DNA of 64,000 bases, taken from the NCBI GenBank assembly GCA_001914405.1, contig MSDW01000001.1, forward strand, positions 124,001 to 188,000, written 5' to 3'. Position numbers and translations under genes: made by a program. The notes below the pieces were generated by a model, which was not told the DNA's origin, searched no databases, and worked only from the letters and a program-made list of their open reading frames with translations. Each line of letters opens with the position of its first letter. Within the stretch, counting starts at the first letter, position 1. Source of the stretch: Candidatus Methanohalarchaeum thermophilum (GTDB lineage Archaea; Halobacteriota; Methanonatronarchaeia; Methanonatronarchaeales; Methanonatronarchaeaceae). Positions 49,271 through 58,158 of this stretch are shown piece after piece.

Positions 49271-49684
49271 ATGATGCACTGTGAAATTTGCGGAAAAAAG
49301 ATAGATAATGCTGTAAGAGTGGAGATTGATGGCTCTGAGATGAATGTGTGCCAGCAATGTAAAAGTCTTGGAACAAGAGTTAAAAGTGAAAAGGAAAAAA
49401 AAGCTGAACAGAAAAAGAAACAGAGAACAACTGTTGCTAAAAAGAAGACTTCAAAGAGTAAATCTAGAGAAAGTATTTACGATGAAATGGAAGAATTATC
49501 GGGAGATTATTCTCAGAAAATTAGAGCAGCAAGAGAAGAAAGTGATTTGACTCAAGAAAAACTAGCTAAGGAGATAAATGTAAAAAAATCTTTAATAGGC
49601 AAATTTGAGAGAGGAGAAAAGCTACCGGAAGAAGAAGTAGTCAAGAAATTGGAAGACTACTTTGATATAGACTTAAAAGATTAG
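49271..49684 (+). CDS. mbf1: Archaeal MBF1-like transcription factor
   Basis: A 137-residue multiprotein bridging factor homologue. The N-terminal zinc ribbon (CEICG and CQQC, about 4-36) and a basic linker rich in Lys lead to a Cro-type helix-turn-helix domain (IRAAREESDLTQEKLAKEINVKKSLIGKFERGEKLP). In archaea MBF1 associates with small ribosomal subunits and its role in transcription is uncertain. Two ATG codons start the gene (49271, 49274). It stands alone behind an AT-rich promoter region. Confidence 0.92.
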   Translation: MMHCEICGKKIDNAVRVEIDGSEMNVCQQCKSLGTRVKSEKEKKAEQKKKQRTTVAKKKTSKSKSRESIYDEMEELSGDYSQKIRAAREESDLTQEKLAKEINVKKSLIGKFERGEKLPEEEVVKKLEDYFDIDLKD

Positions 49685-49689
49685 ATGGA

Positions 49690-50025
49690 TCAAAGATTCA
49701 GTTCCCTGAGTTTATTATAGGAATTTCTTACTTGATCGTATACATCGTGCTTTTGAGATAATATTATAATATGTGCTGGAGGCCGAGTATCTTGGATTAT
49801 ATTAATGGCTCTAGAGGCTTTTTCGTTGATTTTACATAAGGCAGCATATTCACATTCATTTTTTAGTGGCGAATCCAATACTTTGGTCAATATATCGTCA
49901 GCCCTGCTAGCATTAAATCTTTTTGGCCCCTTATCTAGATCTACGTCTATCTCCCTATCTAGACTATCGATTGCTTTCTTTAATTTTTCACTATCATCCG
50001 CTCTAATTAATCCAAAGCAAACCAT
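49690..50025 (-). CDS. DUF356 family protein
   Basis: A 111-residue protein resembling the methanogen family DUF356. Supporting features are FGLIRADDSEKLKKAID, CEYAALCKINEKASRAINIIQDTRPPAHIIILS and the final leucine-rich turn. The family is largely confined to methanogens and has no known function. The gene converges on mbf1 with only 5 bp between stop codons and is divergent from tsaC with 42 bp between starts, so the latter pair may share a promoter region. Confidence 0.65.
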   Translation of the reverse strand: MVCFGLIRADDSEKLKKAIDSLDREIDVDLDKGPKRFNASRADDILTKVLDSPLKNECEYAALCKINEKASRAINIIQDTRPPAHIIILSQKHDVYDQVRNSYNKLRELNL

Positions 50026-50067
50026 CCTAAATTTAATTTAATTTCCAATCTATAATCAATATTTGGA

Positions 50068-50637
50068 ATGTTTAAAAAAGCAGTGAATGCACTGAAAAAT
50101 AAAGAAGTTATAGTTTACCCAACTGAAACTGTTTATGGCTTAGGAGCAGATGCTAAATCTAGTCAAGCAATTAAAAAGGTTTTCGAAGTCAAAAAAAGAC
50201 CATTAAATAAACCAATTTCTATTGCAGTTTCTTCTATGGATATGATTGAAGAAGTAGCTAAACTAAATTATTTTAAAAGAGAAATAATAAAAAAAATTTT
50301 GCCCGGTCCAGTAACATTGCTTTTAGATAGTAAAAACAATCTTCCAGATAACTTAACTGCAGGATCCAATAAGATAGGCATACGTATGCCCGACAATGAA
50401 TTAGCTTTAAAGATAATAAAGAGATTTGGCGGCCCAATAACGTCTACTAGCGCAAATATTAGTGGAACGAATCCTCCAAATACACCAAGAGAAGTTAATT
50501 TAGATGTCGATGTAGTAGTTGATAATGGAAGAACAATTCTCCAGCTTCCTTCAACAATAATAGACCTGGAAGAAGGAAAAATTAAAAGAAGAGGGCCTTT
50601 AACTAAATCCAGTTTTATCAAGATCTTTTGGAACTGA
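50068..50637 (+). CDS. tsaC: Threonylcarbamoyl-AMP synthase (Sua5/YrdC)
   Basis: TsaC makes threonylcarbamoyl-AMP, the donor for t6A37 of ANN-decoding tRNAs. The 189-residue YrdC-domain protein has VIVYPTETVYGLGADAKS, IKKVFEVKKRPLNKPISI with the conserved KRP/KP, PGPVTLLLDSK and GGPITSTSANISG. It lacks the C-terminal Sua5 domain, which is the short YrdC form. After the stop begins a long gene-free stretch with a decayed element. Confidence 0.9.
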   Translation: MFKKAVNALKNKEVIVYPTETVYGLGADAKSSQAIKKVFEVKKRPLNKPISIAVSSMDMIEEVAKLNYFKREIIKKILPGPVTLLLDSKNNLPDNLTAGSNKIGIRMPDNELALKIIKRFGGPITSTSANISGTNPPNTPREVNLDVDVVVDNGRTILQLPSTIIDLEEGKIKRRGPLTKSSFIKIFWN

Positions 50638-50649
50638 GCAAAGTGACCG

Positions 50650-50860
50650 CTATTTTACTTATGCCCATTGGTAGGGGGCTTAGAAGTTTAAAATGAGATC
50701 CCTTAAAATAGGTCTAGTTTGAATCAAATTGCAACCTAGAGTGATCCCTATTCTCCTTGATGTGTTTTAGCTAGCCCCTAAACCTATTATATCTCAGATG
50801 CTTCAGGCGTACATATCCTGCTCTATCTATTGTTACATAACTTCATCATACAGCTCTTTG
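50650..50860 (-). mobile_element. Decayed family-1-like remnant
   Basis: On the minus strand, CGCCTGAAGCATCTGAG, TAGGTTTAGGGGCTAG, ACACATCAAGGAGAATAGGG and a terminal GGTCACTTTGC follow the order of family-1 blocks (AAGCCCGAAAC, TAGGGGTCTAG, GAGAATAAGAGG, GGTCACTTCAC). The match is weak and could be chance in part. The 50,861-51,108 interval contains no other feature I can support. Confidence 0.3.
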
Positions 50861-51108
50861 ATGCAAGTTCAATAATCTACTTCATGTCGTCAATATATAT
50901 TTTTTGTCTAAAAAAAGGCAAATTCTATCAACTGCAAGTTTCTACCGAGAACCATATTCTTTCTTATACCTCTAAATTTTTTATTAAGTATTATTCTCTC
51001 CATTGCCCTAAGAAACATAGTTTTTTCTGTTTCATTACTTCTACTGGGTTTTTAGTTCTATAGTAGGATAAAAAGTAGGATGACTCTACGATTCAGCTGT
51101 TTGGGTAG

Positions 51109-51580
51109 TTTATCTATTCATTGGAGAAGGCCCTCTTCTTTTCTTTGATAGGTAGGGGATGAATTCGATGTTTTTTAAAATAAAAAACTAATATTGTGTT
51201 AATGGCAGTTGGTTGGTTTGTCTGCCTCTTGAACAAAAAGCAATCCCATGCCCTTAAGGCAATGGCTAAAGCCTCAGACTCTACATCGAGAGGTGTATAG
51301 GTAAGTAAGTAAGTATTGGGATAGGTGGGTAAGCCCGAAACAGCTTGGGAGTAGGGAGTCTAGTGATAGGTGTGGAGCAACCATTGAGAAATAAGAGGAG
51401 CCATTGTGTAGCTAATATATGGCGTAGTTGCCTAATCCAGTTCTTCCTCAAAGCAATAGTTCCCTGTTGATCAAGTGTATGAGAGAAGCTTGGTGAAAAA
51501 CAAACTCCATTCAGGATAAGGTCACAGGGAAGCCCTCTTCCTCACCGAACGGATGTGAGGTTAGGCAGGGGTCACTTCAC
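51109..51580 (+). mobile_element. Family-1 IS200/IS605-like non-coding element, copy E
   Basis: 472 bp, the near-identical sister of copy D in direct orientation. The same left end (TTTATCTATTCATTGGAG), core helices and right end (CCTCACC/GTGAGG hairpin then GGTCACTTCAC) are present. Differences include loss of a few bases around CATCGA(ATA)GGTGTA. The right terminus overlaps the 3' end of thiDN: the gene's TGA stop is the complement of TCA within TTCAC, so the element defines where that protein ends. Confidence 0.8.
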
Positions 51581-52887
51581 AATATGTTGATTAATTTTTT
51601 TATTTTTTTAATTATTTCTATTGGTGAGGAGCCAAATACTCTTATCATGGGTTCTTTTCCTATTCCGCCTTTATCGTATATTAAGTCAGGTTTTTTATCG
51701 GAACCGGATAGAGCTTCTTCTACTCCGTATGTCATTGTGTTGTTTTTAGGTACTTTTTCTCGATCAAATTTTTTGATATTAAGTTTTAGTTCTTTACATG
51801 CAGATAGGATCTCTTTACTATATTTTATGTTCAAGCAGCTTTTAATCTGGTTGTAGTAGCTGTTTGCGGCTAATATTAGTCTACTGATATGGCTTGAGGC
51901 ACCAAATTTTGGGCAACCAACTATTTCAAATTCATCTGATGTAGAAACTATTCTTCCAGGTACTGCAACTATGTCTTTAGGGGTTTTTGGGTTTTCGATG
52001 GCTACTCCGAAGTTTGAACCTACCTCGGGTACCAGGGGCGAGAAATCTAGATTCTCTAGTTCCTTTAGAGAGGATGTTAGTTCTTGGAGAGCACTATATC
52101 TTTCTTTTTGTTCTCTTAATGTGTAAATTGAATTGACGGGATAATTTCCTTTCCCTAATTGATGAGAGTTTTTTATTGATTCTTCGGTGAGTTTTTTGGC
52201 TTTATCTATTGCAGTTTCTAGTGTTAGGCCCTTAGCTAGGTATCCTGCTATTGCTGATGAAAATGTACAACCCGATCCATGTGTTTTTTTATCGAATTTT
52301 TTTCCTTGGTATTTTTTTATCCCGTTTTTATTGATTAAAAAATCGTTTCCGTTTAAGTTTCCACCGGTTATTACTACATTCTGGGCTCCTAGGTTAAGGA
52401 TCCTTTTTCCAGCTTTATGTACATCTTCCTCGTTTTTGATTTCAATGCTGGATAGTGATTCTGCTTCACTTTTATTTGGAGTTAATACGTCTACTTTTTT
52501 AATTAAATTTTTTTTTATTTCTTCTACAGTTTTTTCTTCAATTAAACTGTATCCGGATTCTGCTATCATAACTGGGTCTAGTACTGTAGGTTTATTTATT
52601 TCTTCTATAGTCTTTGAAACGGCTAGGGCGTTTTCTTTTGTATGTAACATACCTATTTTTATTGATTTTATATCGAAATCGTTTAAGTTGGATTTTATTT
52701 GGTTTTTAACGGTTTCATTAGGTATATTATATATTTCGTCTAATGAATAGGTATTTTGTGCAGTTATGGCAGTAATAACGGTGCATCCGTACACTCCGGT
52801 GGCTTCAAATGCTTTGAGGTCTGCTTGAATACCTGCTCCTGCACTGGAGTCTGATCCAGCTATGGACATGGCTACTCTTTCTTTCAT
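51577..52887 (-). CDS. thiDN: Bifunctional HMP-phosphate kinase / thiamine-phosphate synthase (ThiD-ThiN)
   Basis: The 436-residue fusion phosphorylates hydroxymethylpyrimidine (ThiD) and joins it to the thiazole phosphate (ThiN, the archaeal thiamine-phosphate synthase). ThiD features are SIAGSDSSAGAGIQADLKAFEA, VLDPVMIAESGYSL, LTPNKSEAESLS and GSGCTFSSAIAGYLAKG. The ThiN part (about 265-436) has PEVGSNFGVAIENPKTPKDIVAVPGRI and DLIYDKGGIGKEPMIRVFG. The stop codon is contributed by element E. The start ATG at 52887 lacks a clear ribosome binding site; ATG 52869 is an alternative. Confidence 0.92.
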   Translation of the reverse strand: MKERVAMSIAGSDSSAGAGIQADLKAFEATGVYGCTVITAITAQNTYSLDEIYNIPNETVKNQIKSNLNDFDIKSIKIGMLHTKENALAVSKTIEEINKPTVLDPVMIAESGYSLIEEKTVEEIKKNLIKKVDVLTPNKSEAESLSSIEIKNEEDVHKAGKRILNLGAQNVVITGGNLNGNDFLINKNGIKKYQGKKFDKKTHGSGCTFSSAIAGYLAKGLTLETAIDKAKKLTEESIKNSHQLGKGNYPVNSIYTLREQKERYSALQELTSSLKELENLDFSPLVPEVGSNFGVAIENPKTPKDIVAVPGRIVSTSDEFEIVGCPKFGASSHISRLILAANSYYNQIKSCLNIKYSKEILSACKELKLNIKKFDREKVPKNNTMTYGVEEALSGSDKKPDLIYDKGGIGKEPMIRVFGSSPIEIIKKIKKLINIL

Positions 52888-53004
52888 CTTGTTGATAACC
52901 CCACAATTTTTTCCACATATGTTTCCTAATATTCTTTAGCTTCTTAGTGGCAAAAAGATTTTTAATTATTATTTATTAAAAAAATGTGTTCTTGAGGTGA
53001 AAAA

Positions 53005-55029
53005 ATGGGAAAAAATGTAGGTAAAGATAGTGAAGATTACGGAAAAAAATGGGTTAAAAAGGATGAAGAGAGAGAAAATGTTTATTGGCCGACGGATAGG
53101 CTAAAAGAGAAATGCCATATTAGCGATAAAGAAATTTACGAAAAGGCTAAAAAAGATCCTCACAACTTCTGGTCCAAAAAGGCCAAAGATATGTTTGATT
53201 GGTTTGAAGACTGGGACGAAGTAATGGAATGGAACCCTCCTTATTTCAACTGGTTTTTAGATAGTAAAACCAATCTATCATATAATTGCTTAGATAGACA
53301 TCTAAAAGATAAAAGAAATAAAGCTGCAATAATATGGGAACCTGAACCCTTAGAAGAAGAAAAAAGAATATTAACTTACCAAGATCTCTATAGAAAGGTA
53401 AATAAGTTTGCAAATAAACTAAAAGAGCTTGGAGTAGAAAAGGACGATCCCGTCACATTCTGGATGCCAATGATCCCTGAAACGGCGATTGCTGCGCTAG
53501 CATGTCAAAGAATAGGAGCGTGGCACTCAATAGTGTTCACAGCTTTCAGTCCTAAGGCCGTTAAACAAAGAATGGAGGATGCTGGCTCTGAAATACTAAT
53601 CACAGTCGATGGCTTTTACAGAAGAGGGAAAACTATAGAACTAAAGGAGCAAATTAACGAAACCTTAGATGAAATAGAAGCCGAAAACTGCATTGTGGTA
53701 CAAAGAGCTGAAACAAATCCTTCAATGGATCAAGAAAGGGACCACTTCTATGACGAACTAATGAACAAATCTGAAGAATACTGCGAACCTGAACCAATAG
53801 ATGCAGAAGATACGGGTTTTTTACTATATACATCAGGAACAACAGGAAAGCCCAAAGGAATAAAGCATTCTTGTGGAGCCTACGGCGTACAAGCTGCTTT
53901 AACAATGAAATGGATCTTTGATATCCATGAAAACGATGTATTTTTCTCTACTGCAGATATAGGCTGGATCACTGGCCACAGTTATTCATTATATGGTCCT
54001 CTAGCACTAGGAGCAACTCAGATATGGTATGAGGGATCACCAGATTATCCAAAGCCGGACAGGCTATGGAAAATAATAGAAGAAAATGGAGTCACTCAAT
54101 TTTACACGGCACCCACTGCAATAAGAGCTCTAAGAAAAGAAGGAGATGGATGGGTAGAAAAACACGATCTAAAATCCCTTAGAATCCTTGGATCCGTTGG
54201 AGAACCTATCGACACATCAACCTGGAAGTGGTACTTTGAAAAAGTAGGAGGAGGAAGATGTCCGATAGTCGATACCTATTGGCAAACAGAAACTGGTGGT
54301 ATATTACTAACTTCTCTACCAGGAGTAGGACCCTTCGTTCCCGGTGTAGCAGGACCTCCACTACCAGGAATAGGATATGATGTACTTGATGCCACTGGTG
54401 AACCAGTTAAAGAAGAAGAAAGTGGAGAGATAGTAATAGATGGACCCTACTTTGGCCCAGGTATGTTAAGAGGAATATATAAAAACCCAGAAAAATACGA
54501 GGAAGAGTACTTCAGTGAATTCGGAGAAGAAGTCTACTTTTCTGGAGACGGGGGCGTAAAAAGAGAACTAGAGATCGGTGGACAAAACCTTATAGAAGTT
54601 ACTGGAAGAATAGATGATGTTCTCGAAGTTGCAGGCCATAGATTGGGTTCTGCAGAAATAGAAGATGCTATAGATAATTTAGATGAAATCATGGAATCAG
54701 CAGTTGTAGGGAAACCACACGATGTAAAAGGAGAAGTTCCAGCAGTATTCGCAGTGCTAAAGCAAGGTGAAACTGGATCAGACGAACTTAGAGATAAAAT
54801 AGTAAAAATCGTTAGAGAAGAAGTAGGTCCCGTAGCCACTCCATATGCAGCATACTTTGTAACTGATTTACCTAAAACTGAGTCAGGAAAAATAATAAGA
54901 AGATTTTTAAAAGGACTGGTCAGAGACGAAGAACTAGGAGATATGACAACAGCCAGCAATCCAAGCTGTCTGTCGGAACTAGCGGAAAAAGTGGGCTACA
55001 ATGGTCCACAGGAAATTCCAGACCAATAA
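53005..55029 (+). CDS. acs: Acetyl-CoA synthetase (AMP-forming)
   Basis: This 674-residue adenylate-forming enzyme activates acetate to acetyl-CoA. The order of motifs is standard: YTSGTTGKPKGI (P-loop), WITGHSYSLYGPL, DTYWQTETGGI (motif A5), FSGDGG and the C-terminal PKTESGKIIRRFL whose Lys is the catalytic, potentially acetylated residue. The N-terminal ACAS_N region (WFEDWDEVMEWNPPYFNWF) is close to the archaeal acyl-CoA synthetase group, so propionate or other short acids are possible. It is followed 40 bp later by a gamma-carbonic anhydrase-like gene. Confidence 0.9.
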   Translation: MGKNVGKDSEDYGKKWVKKDEERENVYWPTDRLKEKCHISDKEIYEKAKKDPHNFWSKKAKDMFDWFEDWDEVMEWNPPYFNWFLDSKTNLSYNCLDRHLKDKRNKAAIIWEPEPLEEEKRILTYQDLYRKVNKFANKLKELGVEKDDPVTFWMPMIPETAIAALACQRIGAWHSIVFTAFSPKAVKQRMEDAGSEILITVDGFYRRGKTIELKEQINETLDEIEAENCIVVQRAETNPSMDQERDHFYDELMNKSEEYCEPEPIDAEDTGFLLYTSGTTGKPKGIKHSCGAYGVQAALTMKWIFDIHENDVFFSTADIGWITGHSYSLYGPLALGATQIWYEGSPDYPKPDRLWKIIEENGVTQFYTAPTAIRALRKEGDGWVEKHDLKSLRILGSVGEPIDTSTWKWYFEKVGGGRCPIVDTYWQTETGGILLTSLPGVGPFVPGVAGPPLPGIGYDVLDATGEPVKEEESGEIVIDGPYFGPGMLRGIYKNPEKYEEEYFSEFGEEVYFSGDGGVKRELEIGGQNLIEVTGRIDDVLEVAGHRLGSAEIEDAIDNLDEIMESAVVGKPHDVKGEVPAVFAVLKQGETGSDELRDKIVKIVREEVGPVATPYAAYFVTDLPKTESGKIIRRFLKGLVRDEELGDMTTASNPSCLSELAEKVGYNGPQEIPDQ

Positions 55030-55069
55030 ATTCCACTATTTTTCTTTTTTTTACATAAGGTTGATAAAA

Positions 55070-55555
55070 ATGGAAAAACACGAAACCGCATATATAGCCC
55101 CCTCAGCTGTAGTATTAGGAAATGTTAAAATAGGTAAAGGCTCTAGCATATGGCCAAATGCAACAATCAGAGGAGATTCGAAAATAGAGATAGGAAAAGA
55201 AACTAATATACAAGATAACTGCGTAATACACTCACAAGGAAAAGAAGAAACATATATCGGAGATAAAGTAACAGTTGGTCATTCAGCAGTGGTTCATGCA
55301 GCTGAAGTAAAAAATGAATCATTAATCGGAATGAAAAGCAACATCTTGAATGACGCACAAATCGGTAAAAACTGTATAGTAGGAGCATCAGCCCTAGTCC
55401 CAGAAGGAAAAAATATGCCCTCAGGCACCCTTGCAATAGGAATCCCAGCTGAAGTAGAGAGGAAACTAACTCAAAAGGAAATAGATGAAATTAAAGAAAG
55501 ATCAAGAGAATACAAGAGATTAATGGAAGAATACAAAAAAAGATGCGATATCTGA
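55070..55555 (+). CDS. Gamma-carbonic anhydrase-like hexapeptide-repeat protein
   Basis: A 161-residue left-handed beta-helix protein of the YrdA/PaaY/gamma-CA group. It shows hexapeptide repeats (AVVLGNVKIGKGSSIWPNATIRGD...) and metal-ligand histidines in VIHSQ and GHSAVVHAAEV, in line with a zinc or iron site, but carbonic anhydrase activity is not assured in this group. I start at ATG 55070 behind AAGGTTGAT; an upstream in-frame start would overlap acs and add unrelated residues. Proximity to acs suggests co-transcription. Confidence 0.85.
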   Translation: MEKHETAYIAPSAVVLGNVKIGKGSSIWPNATIRGDSKIEIGKETNIQDNCVIHSQGKEETYIGDKVTVGHSAVVHAAEVKNESLIGMKSNILNDAQIGKNCIVGASALVPEGKNMPSGTLAIGIPAEVERKLTQKEIDEIKERSREYKRLMEEYKKRCDI

Positions 55556-55763
55556 AACACCATTCTACTTAAATAACTAAAAAATAGAAAACCTCTCTTT
55601 AGATCCCTCTTATATCTTATTAAATCGACGAATTTGTTCTATTTAATAAAATAATTGCTTCATAGACTAGTTCCAGAGTCTTTGAAGTTAAGTATTTACT
55701 TGAATAGATTACGTTGTATCTTAGTTAAACCAATTCTCTCTTGGTGATTTCGTGGTCAAATGG

Positions 55764-56087
55764 GTGGCTTCCTCCCTTACCAAAATCAAGGGATTTTGGA
55801 GGGGGCTTCCAGAGTCAAAGGGGTTTTCTTCCTACTGCTGTCATCCAATCTCAGTCCTGGGCGGCGCTTATCTAGGAAGCTTTCTATGGGGAGGTTCCCT
55901 GGCCCAAGCCAGCGAGCTTGGTAACCAGAATTCTCAATCTGTCCACGGGCTTTTGGCTTCGGCCACAAACCCTGCCTAGCTTACACCAAAACCTAAGACA
56001 CGGAGGTCATTTAAGCCTTATAGGTTGATTCATCTCGCTACCAAAATCAAGAGATTAGGAGGGGGTCTTCTCAACCACCAAGATAAA
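55764..56087 (-). mobile_element. Family-3 IS200/IS605-like element, copy M
   Basis: 324 bp, inverted and nearly identical to element L at 31 kb. The minus-strand left end is TTTATCTTGGTGGTTGAG with palindrome CTAATCTCTTGATTTTGG and GATGAATCAACC. The right end is CAAAATCCCTTGATTTTG then GGGAGGAAGCCAC. The open frame seen in L is also present here (ending LEAPSKIP) with two early substitutions. The preceding 55,556-55,763 stretch is AT-rich with nothing identifiable. Confidence 0.65.
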
Positions 56088-56122
56088 AATTTAATGGTTT
56101 TGCAAATCATTTAAATGTTAAT

Positions 56123-56629
56123 ATGAAAGCAATTGTAGTCGCTGCTAATGGGTTTGAAGATATTGAATTAAGTTATCCCTACTATAGATTAATTGAAGAA
56201 GGTATTGAGGCATATATAGCAACTCCTGGATCCAAAGAAATAGTTGGAAAAAATAATTCTACTTACGAGCCTGACTTAGGTATAAATGAAATAGAAACAG
56301 AAGAATATGCTTTAATGGTTCTACCAGGAGGTAAATCACCTGAACATCTAAGAATAGAATCTAAAGACCTTATTAGGTATATTAAAGAATTTAATGAAAA
56401 CAATAAATTGATTTCAGCTATATGCCATGGACCACAGCTATTGATTAGTGCCGATATACTAGAAGACCGTAATGCCACCTGTTATTGGTCAATCAAAGAT
56501 GACTTAGAAAATGCTGGGGCTAATTTTTTGGATAAGAGAGTCGTAGTCGACAAGAATATCATAACATCAAGATACCCTGATGATTTACCTAAATTTATGG
56601 AAAAAACTATCGATAAATTGGTAGATTAA
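56123..56629 (+). CDS. DJ-1/PfpI family protein
   Basis: A 168-residue class I amidotransferase-like fold. The nucleophile elbow is SAICHGPQLL with Cys at about 98, and MVLPGGKSPEHLR precedes it, both typical of PfpI. The family comprises proteases, chaperones and glyoxalase/deglycase-like enzymes; which activity applies here cannot be told. A close upstream element (M) leaves 35 bp for the leader. hisH follows 12 bp downstream on the same strand. Confidence 0.87.
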   Translation: MKAIVVAANGFEDIELSYPYYRLIEEGIEAYIATPGSKEIVGKNNSTYEPDLGINEIETEEYALMVLPGGKSPEHLRIESKDLIRYIKEFNENNKLISAICHGPQLLISADILEDRNATCYWSIKDDLENAGANFLDKRVVVDKNIITSRYPDDLPKFMEKTIDKLVD

Positions 56630-56641
56630 ATTGAGGAAATA

Positions 56642-57256
56642 ATGTCTCCTGAAATCTCAATAATTGATTACGGTTTAGGTAACATAAAAAGCATAAGGAA
56701 GGGGCTGGAGGAAGTTGGAGCAACTACGGTAGTTACAGAAAATAAAAAAGATTTAAACCAGTCTGATGGGATAGTAATACCAGGAGTTGGAGCTTTTGAA
56801 GATGGTATGAAGGAGATAGAGTCACTAAAATACACTATCTACGATAATATAGAGAGTGGAAAACCTATACTAGGTATATGTTTAGGTATGCAGATGTTTT
56901 TAACAAAAAGCCAAGAAGGAAAACAAACTATTAAAGGATTAGACCTAATCAGAGGAGAAGCTAAAAAACTACCTGATAAAGTAAAAGTTCCTCATATAGG
57001 ATGGAATTCAATCAATTTAAATAAAGAACATTGGATCTTTAATGAAATACCCGGAAAAGCATATTTTTACTTCGTACACTCATATTATAGTGACCTAAAA
57101 TACAAAAAGGATATATTATCGACCACAGACTATGGAATAAGATTTCCATCAGCTATATCCAGAAAAAATGTAACCGGCCTACAATTCCATCCTGAAAAGT
57201 CAGGAGAAAATGGCCTGAAAATACTCGAAAATTACGTTAAATATGTAAAAAGATAG
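56642..57256 (+). CDS. hisH: Imidazole glycerol phosphate synthase glutaminase subunit
   Basis: HisH provides ammonia to HisF in histidine synthesis. The 204-residue amidotransferase has ISIIDYGLGNIKSIRKGLEEVGA, IPGVGAFEDGM, the nucleophile in PILGICLGMQMFL, PHIGWN and the His-Glu pair in GLQFHPEKSG. It is intact and in the normal size range. hisC lies at 42.8 kb and other his genes are outside the window. Confidence 0.93.
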   Translation: MSPEISIIDYGLGNIKSIRKGLEEVGATTVVTENKKDLNQSDGIVIPGVGAFEDGMKEIESLKYTIYDNIESGKPILGICLGMQMFLTKSQEGKQTIKGLDLIRGEAKKLPDKVKVPHIGWNSINLNKEHWIFNEIPGKAYFYFVHSYYSDLKYKKDILSTTDYGIRFPSAISRKNVTGLQFHPEKSGENGLKILENYVKYVKR

Positions 57257-57615
57257 GAACGAAAACACCTAATTTAAAATTAATATCCATCTTAGTTGAA
57301 TTAAATAAAAAAATAAAAAAGATATCTGCATTCTATAAAGAAGATAATTATTTATTTTAAACCTTGACTTGGGTTTTTAAGTAGAATCGATCTCTAGTAA
57401 ATGGCTGTGGATCAGTAATACTATTCTTTTAGGATAAGAGAATCAGATTCGTTTGACTCCTTTTTTCCAATGACTATCGCCAGAAATCCTACCAGCTTCT
57501 AGGTGCTTGAATGATTGGTGAACTATCATTAGCAATGAAAAATTTCAATTTAGGAGTCTGGGGCAATATCAAAGACTGGGGGAAGAGGTGTTTTTTTAGA
57601 TATAAGATAAAATTA
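57257..57615. other. Intergenic region after hisH, no gene recognised
   Basis: About 360 bp between hisH and a microsatellite. The first 100 bp are A/T-rich. The remainder (57,390-57,590) has more complex sequence with mirrored motifs such as CTCCTTTTTTCC and AATTTAGGAGTCTGG, possibly an old insertion remnant, but I could not align it with the element families or with tnpB. Confidence 0.3.
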
Positions 57616-57645
57616 TTATATTATATTATATTATATTATATTATA
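57616..57645. repeat. Pentanucleotide microsatellite (TTATA)6
   Basis: Six perfect copies of TTATA end directly at the stop codon of the SWIM-domain gene on the opposite strand. Each unit also reads TATAA on that strand, so the TAA stop merges into the repeat. Slippage could change the downstream untranslated region but not the protein. Confidence 0.9.
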
Positions 57646-57987
57646 TTAATGTAAATTCATGTATTTAAAATAGAATTCATTTATTTTTGAATACATATTA
57701 AAAATATCGGCTAATTTAACTGCTATAGAATGCCAACAATACTTTTCAGATCCTTCCCTTGATGATATATTATATAGGTAATCTTCGCAGTCGCAGAAGC
57801 ATTTATTTATAACGATATGATCCTTTTCTCCTATTACAATCCAAAAGTCATTGTACTTTTTAATTTTGTCTTCTTCTAATCCGTTTATGGCTCTTTCTCC
57901 TCTTTTACCAAACTTCTCTAATATCAATTTCTTTGCTTCTTCGTTAAATTTATCTTCGTTTCTAATAGATAAAAATATATCTTCCAT
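57646..57987 (-). CDS. Small SWIM zinc-finger protein
   Basis: A 113-residue protein with a SWIM-type zinc signature: CFCDC then YCWH (CxC-x(n)-CxH, about 69-93), preceded by a domain with DFWIVIGEKDHIVIN. SWIM proteins occur in archaea as stand-alone chaperone or recombination accessory proteins (Sws1-like) and with helicases. The partner here is unknown. The gene is monocistronic, flanked by a microsatellite downstream and transposon debris upstream. Confidence 0.65.
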   Translation of the reverse strand: MEDIFLSIRNEDKFNEEAKKLILEKFGKRGERAINGLEEDKIKKYNDFWIVIGEKDHIVINKCFCDCEDYLYNISSREGSEKYCWHSIAVKLADIFNMYSKINEFYFKYMNLH

Positions 57988-58158
57988 TTATGTTCACCAA
58001 AAAATCAAATTTAGAGGCATAAAACTCCTTTATAGGTAATTAACTACATTAGATGTTTTTATATATTTAAAATTTTATTAATCGATCAAAAATTATTTTT
58101 AATATAATTAAATTGTTTAGATAATCACTTTTCATCAAATGATGGAGTTAATGCTGTA

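Noticed and set aside
50830-51063. Open frame of 77 codons between tsaC and element E
   Set aside because: No family resemblance, no ribosome binding site, skewed composition and located in a decayed element region.
55001-55069. N-terminal extension of the gamma-carbonic anhydrase-like protein
   Set aside because: It overlaps acs, and a ribosome binding site precedes the internal ATG at 55070.
55752-55979. Open frame (75 codons) on the plus strand of element M, also seen antisense in L
   Set aside because: It runs against the transposon direction; similarity between L and M exists because the whole element is duplicated.
57616-57645. Tandem TTATA repeats as a CRISPR or iteron cluster
   Set aside because: A simple pentanucleotide microsatellite without spacers and away from any replication protein gene.
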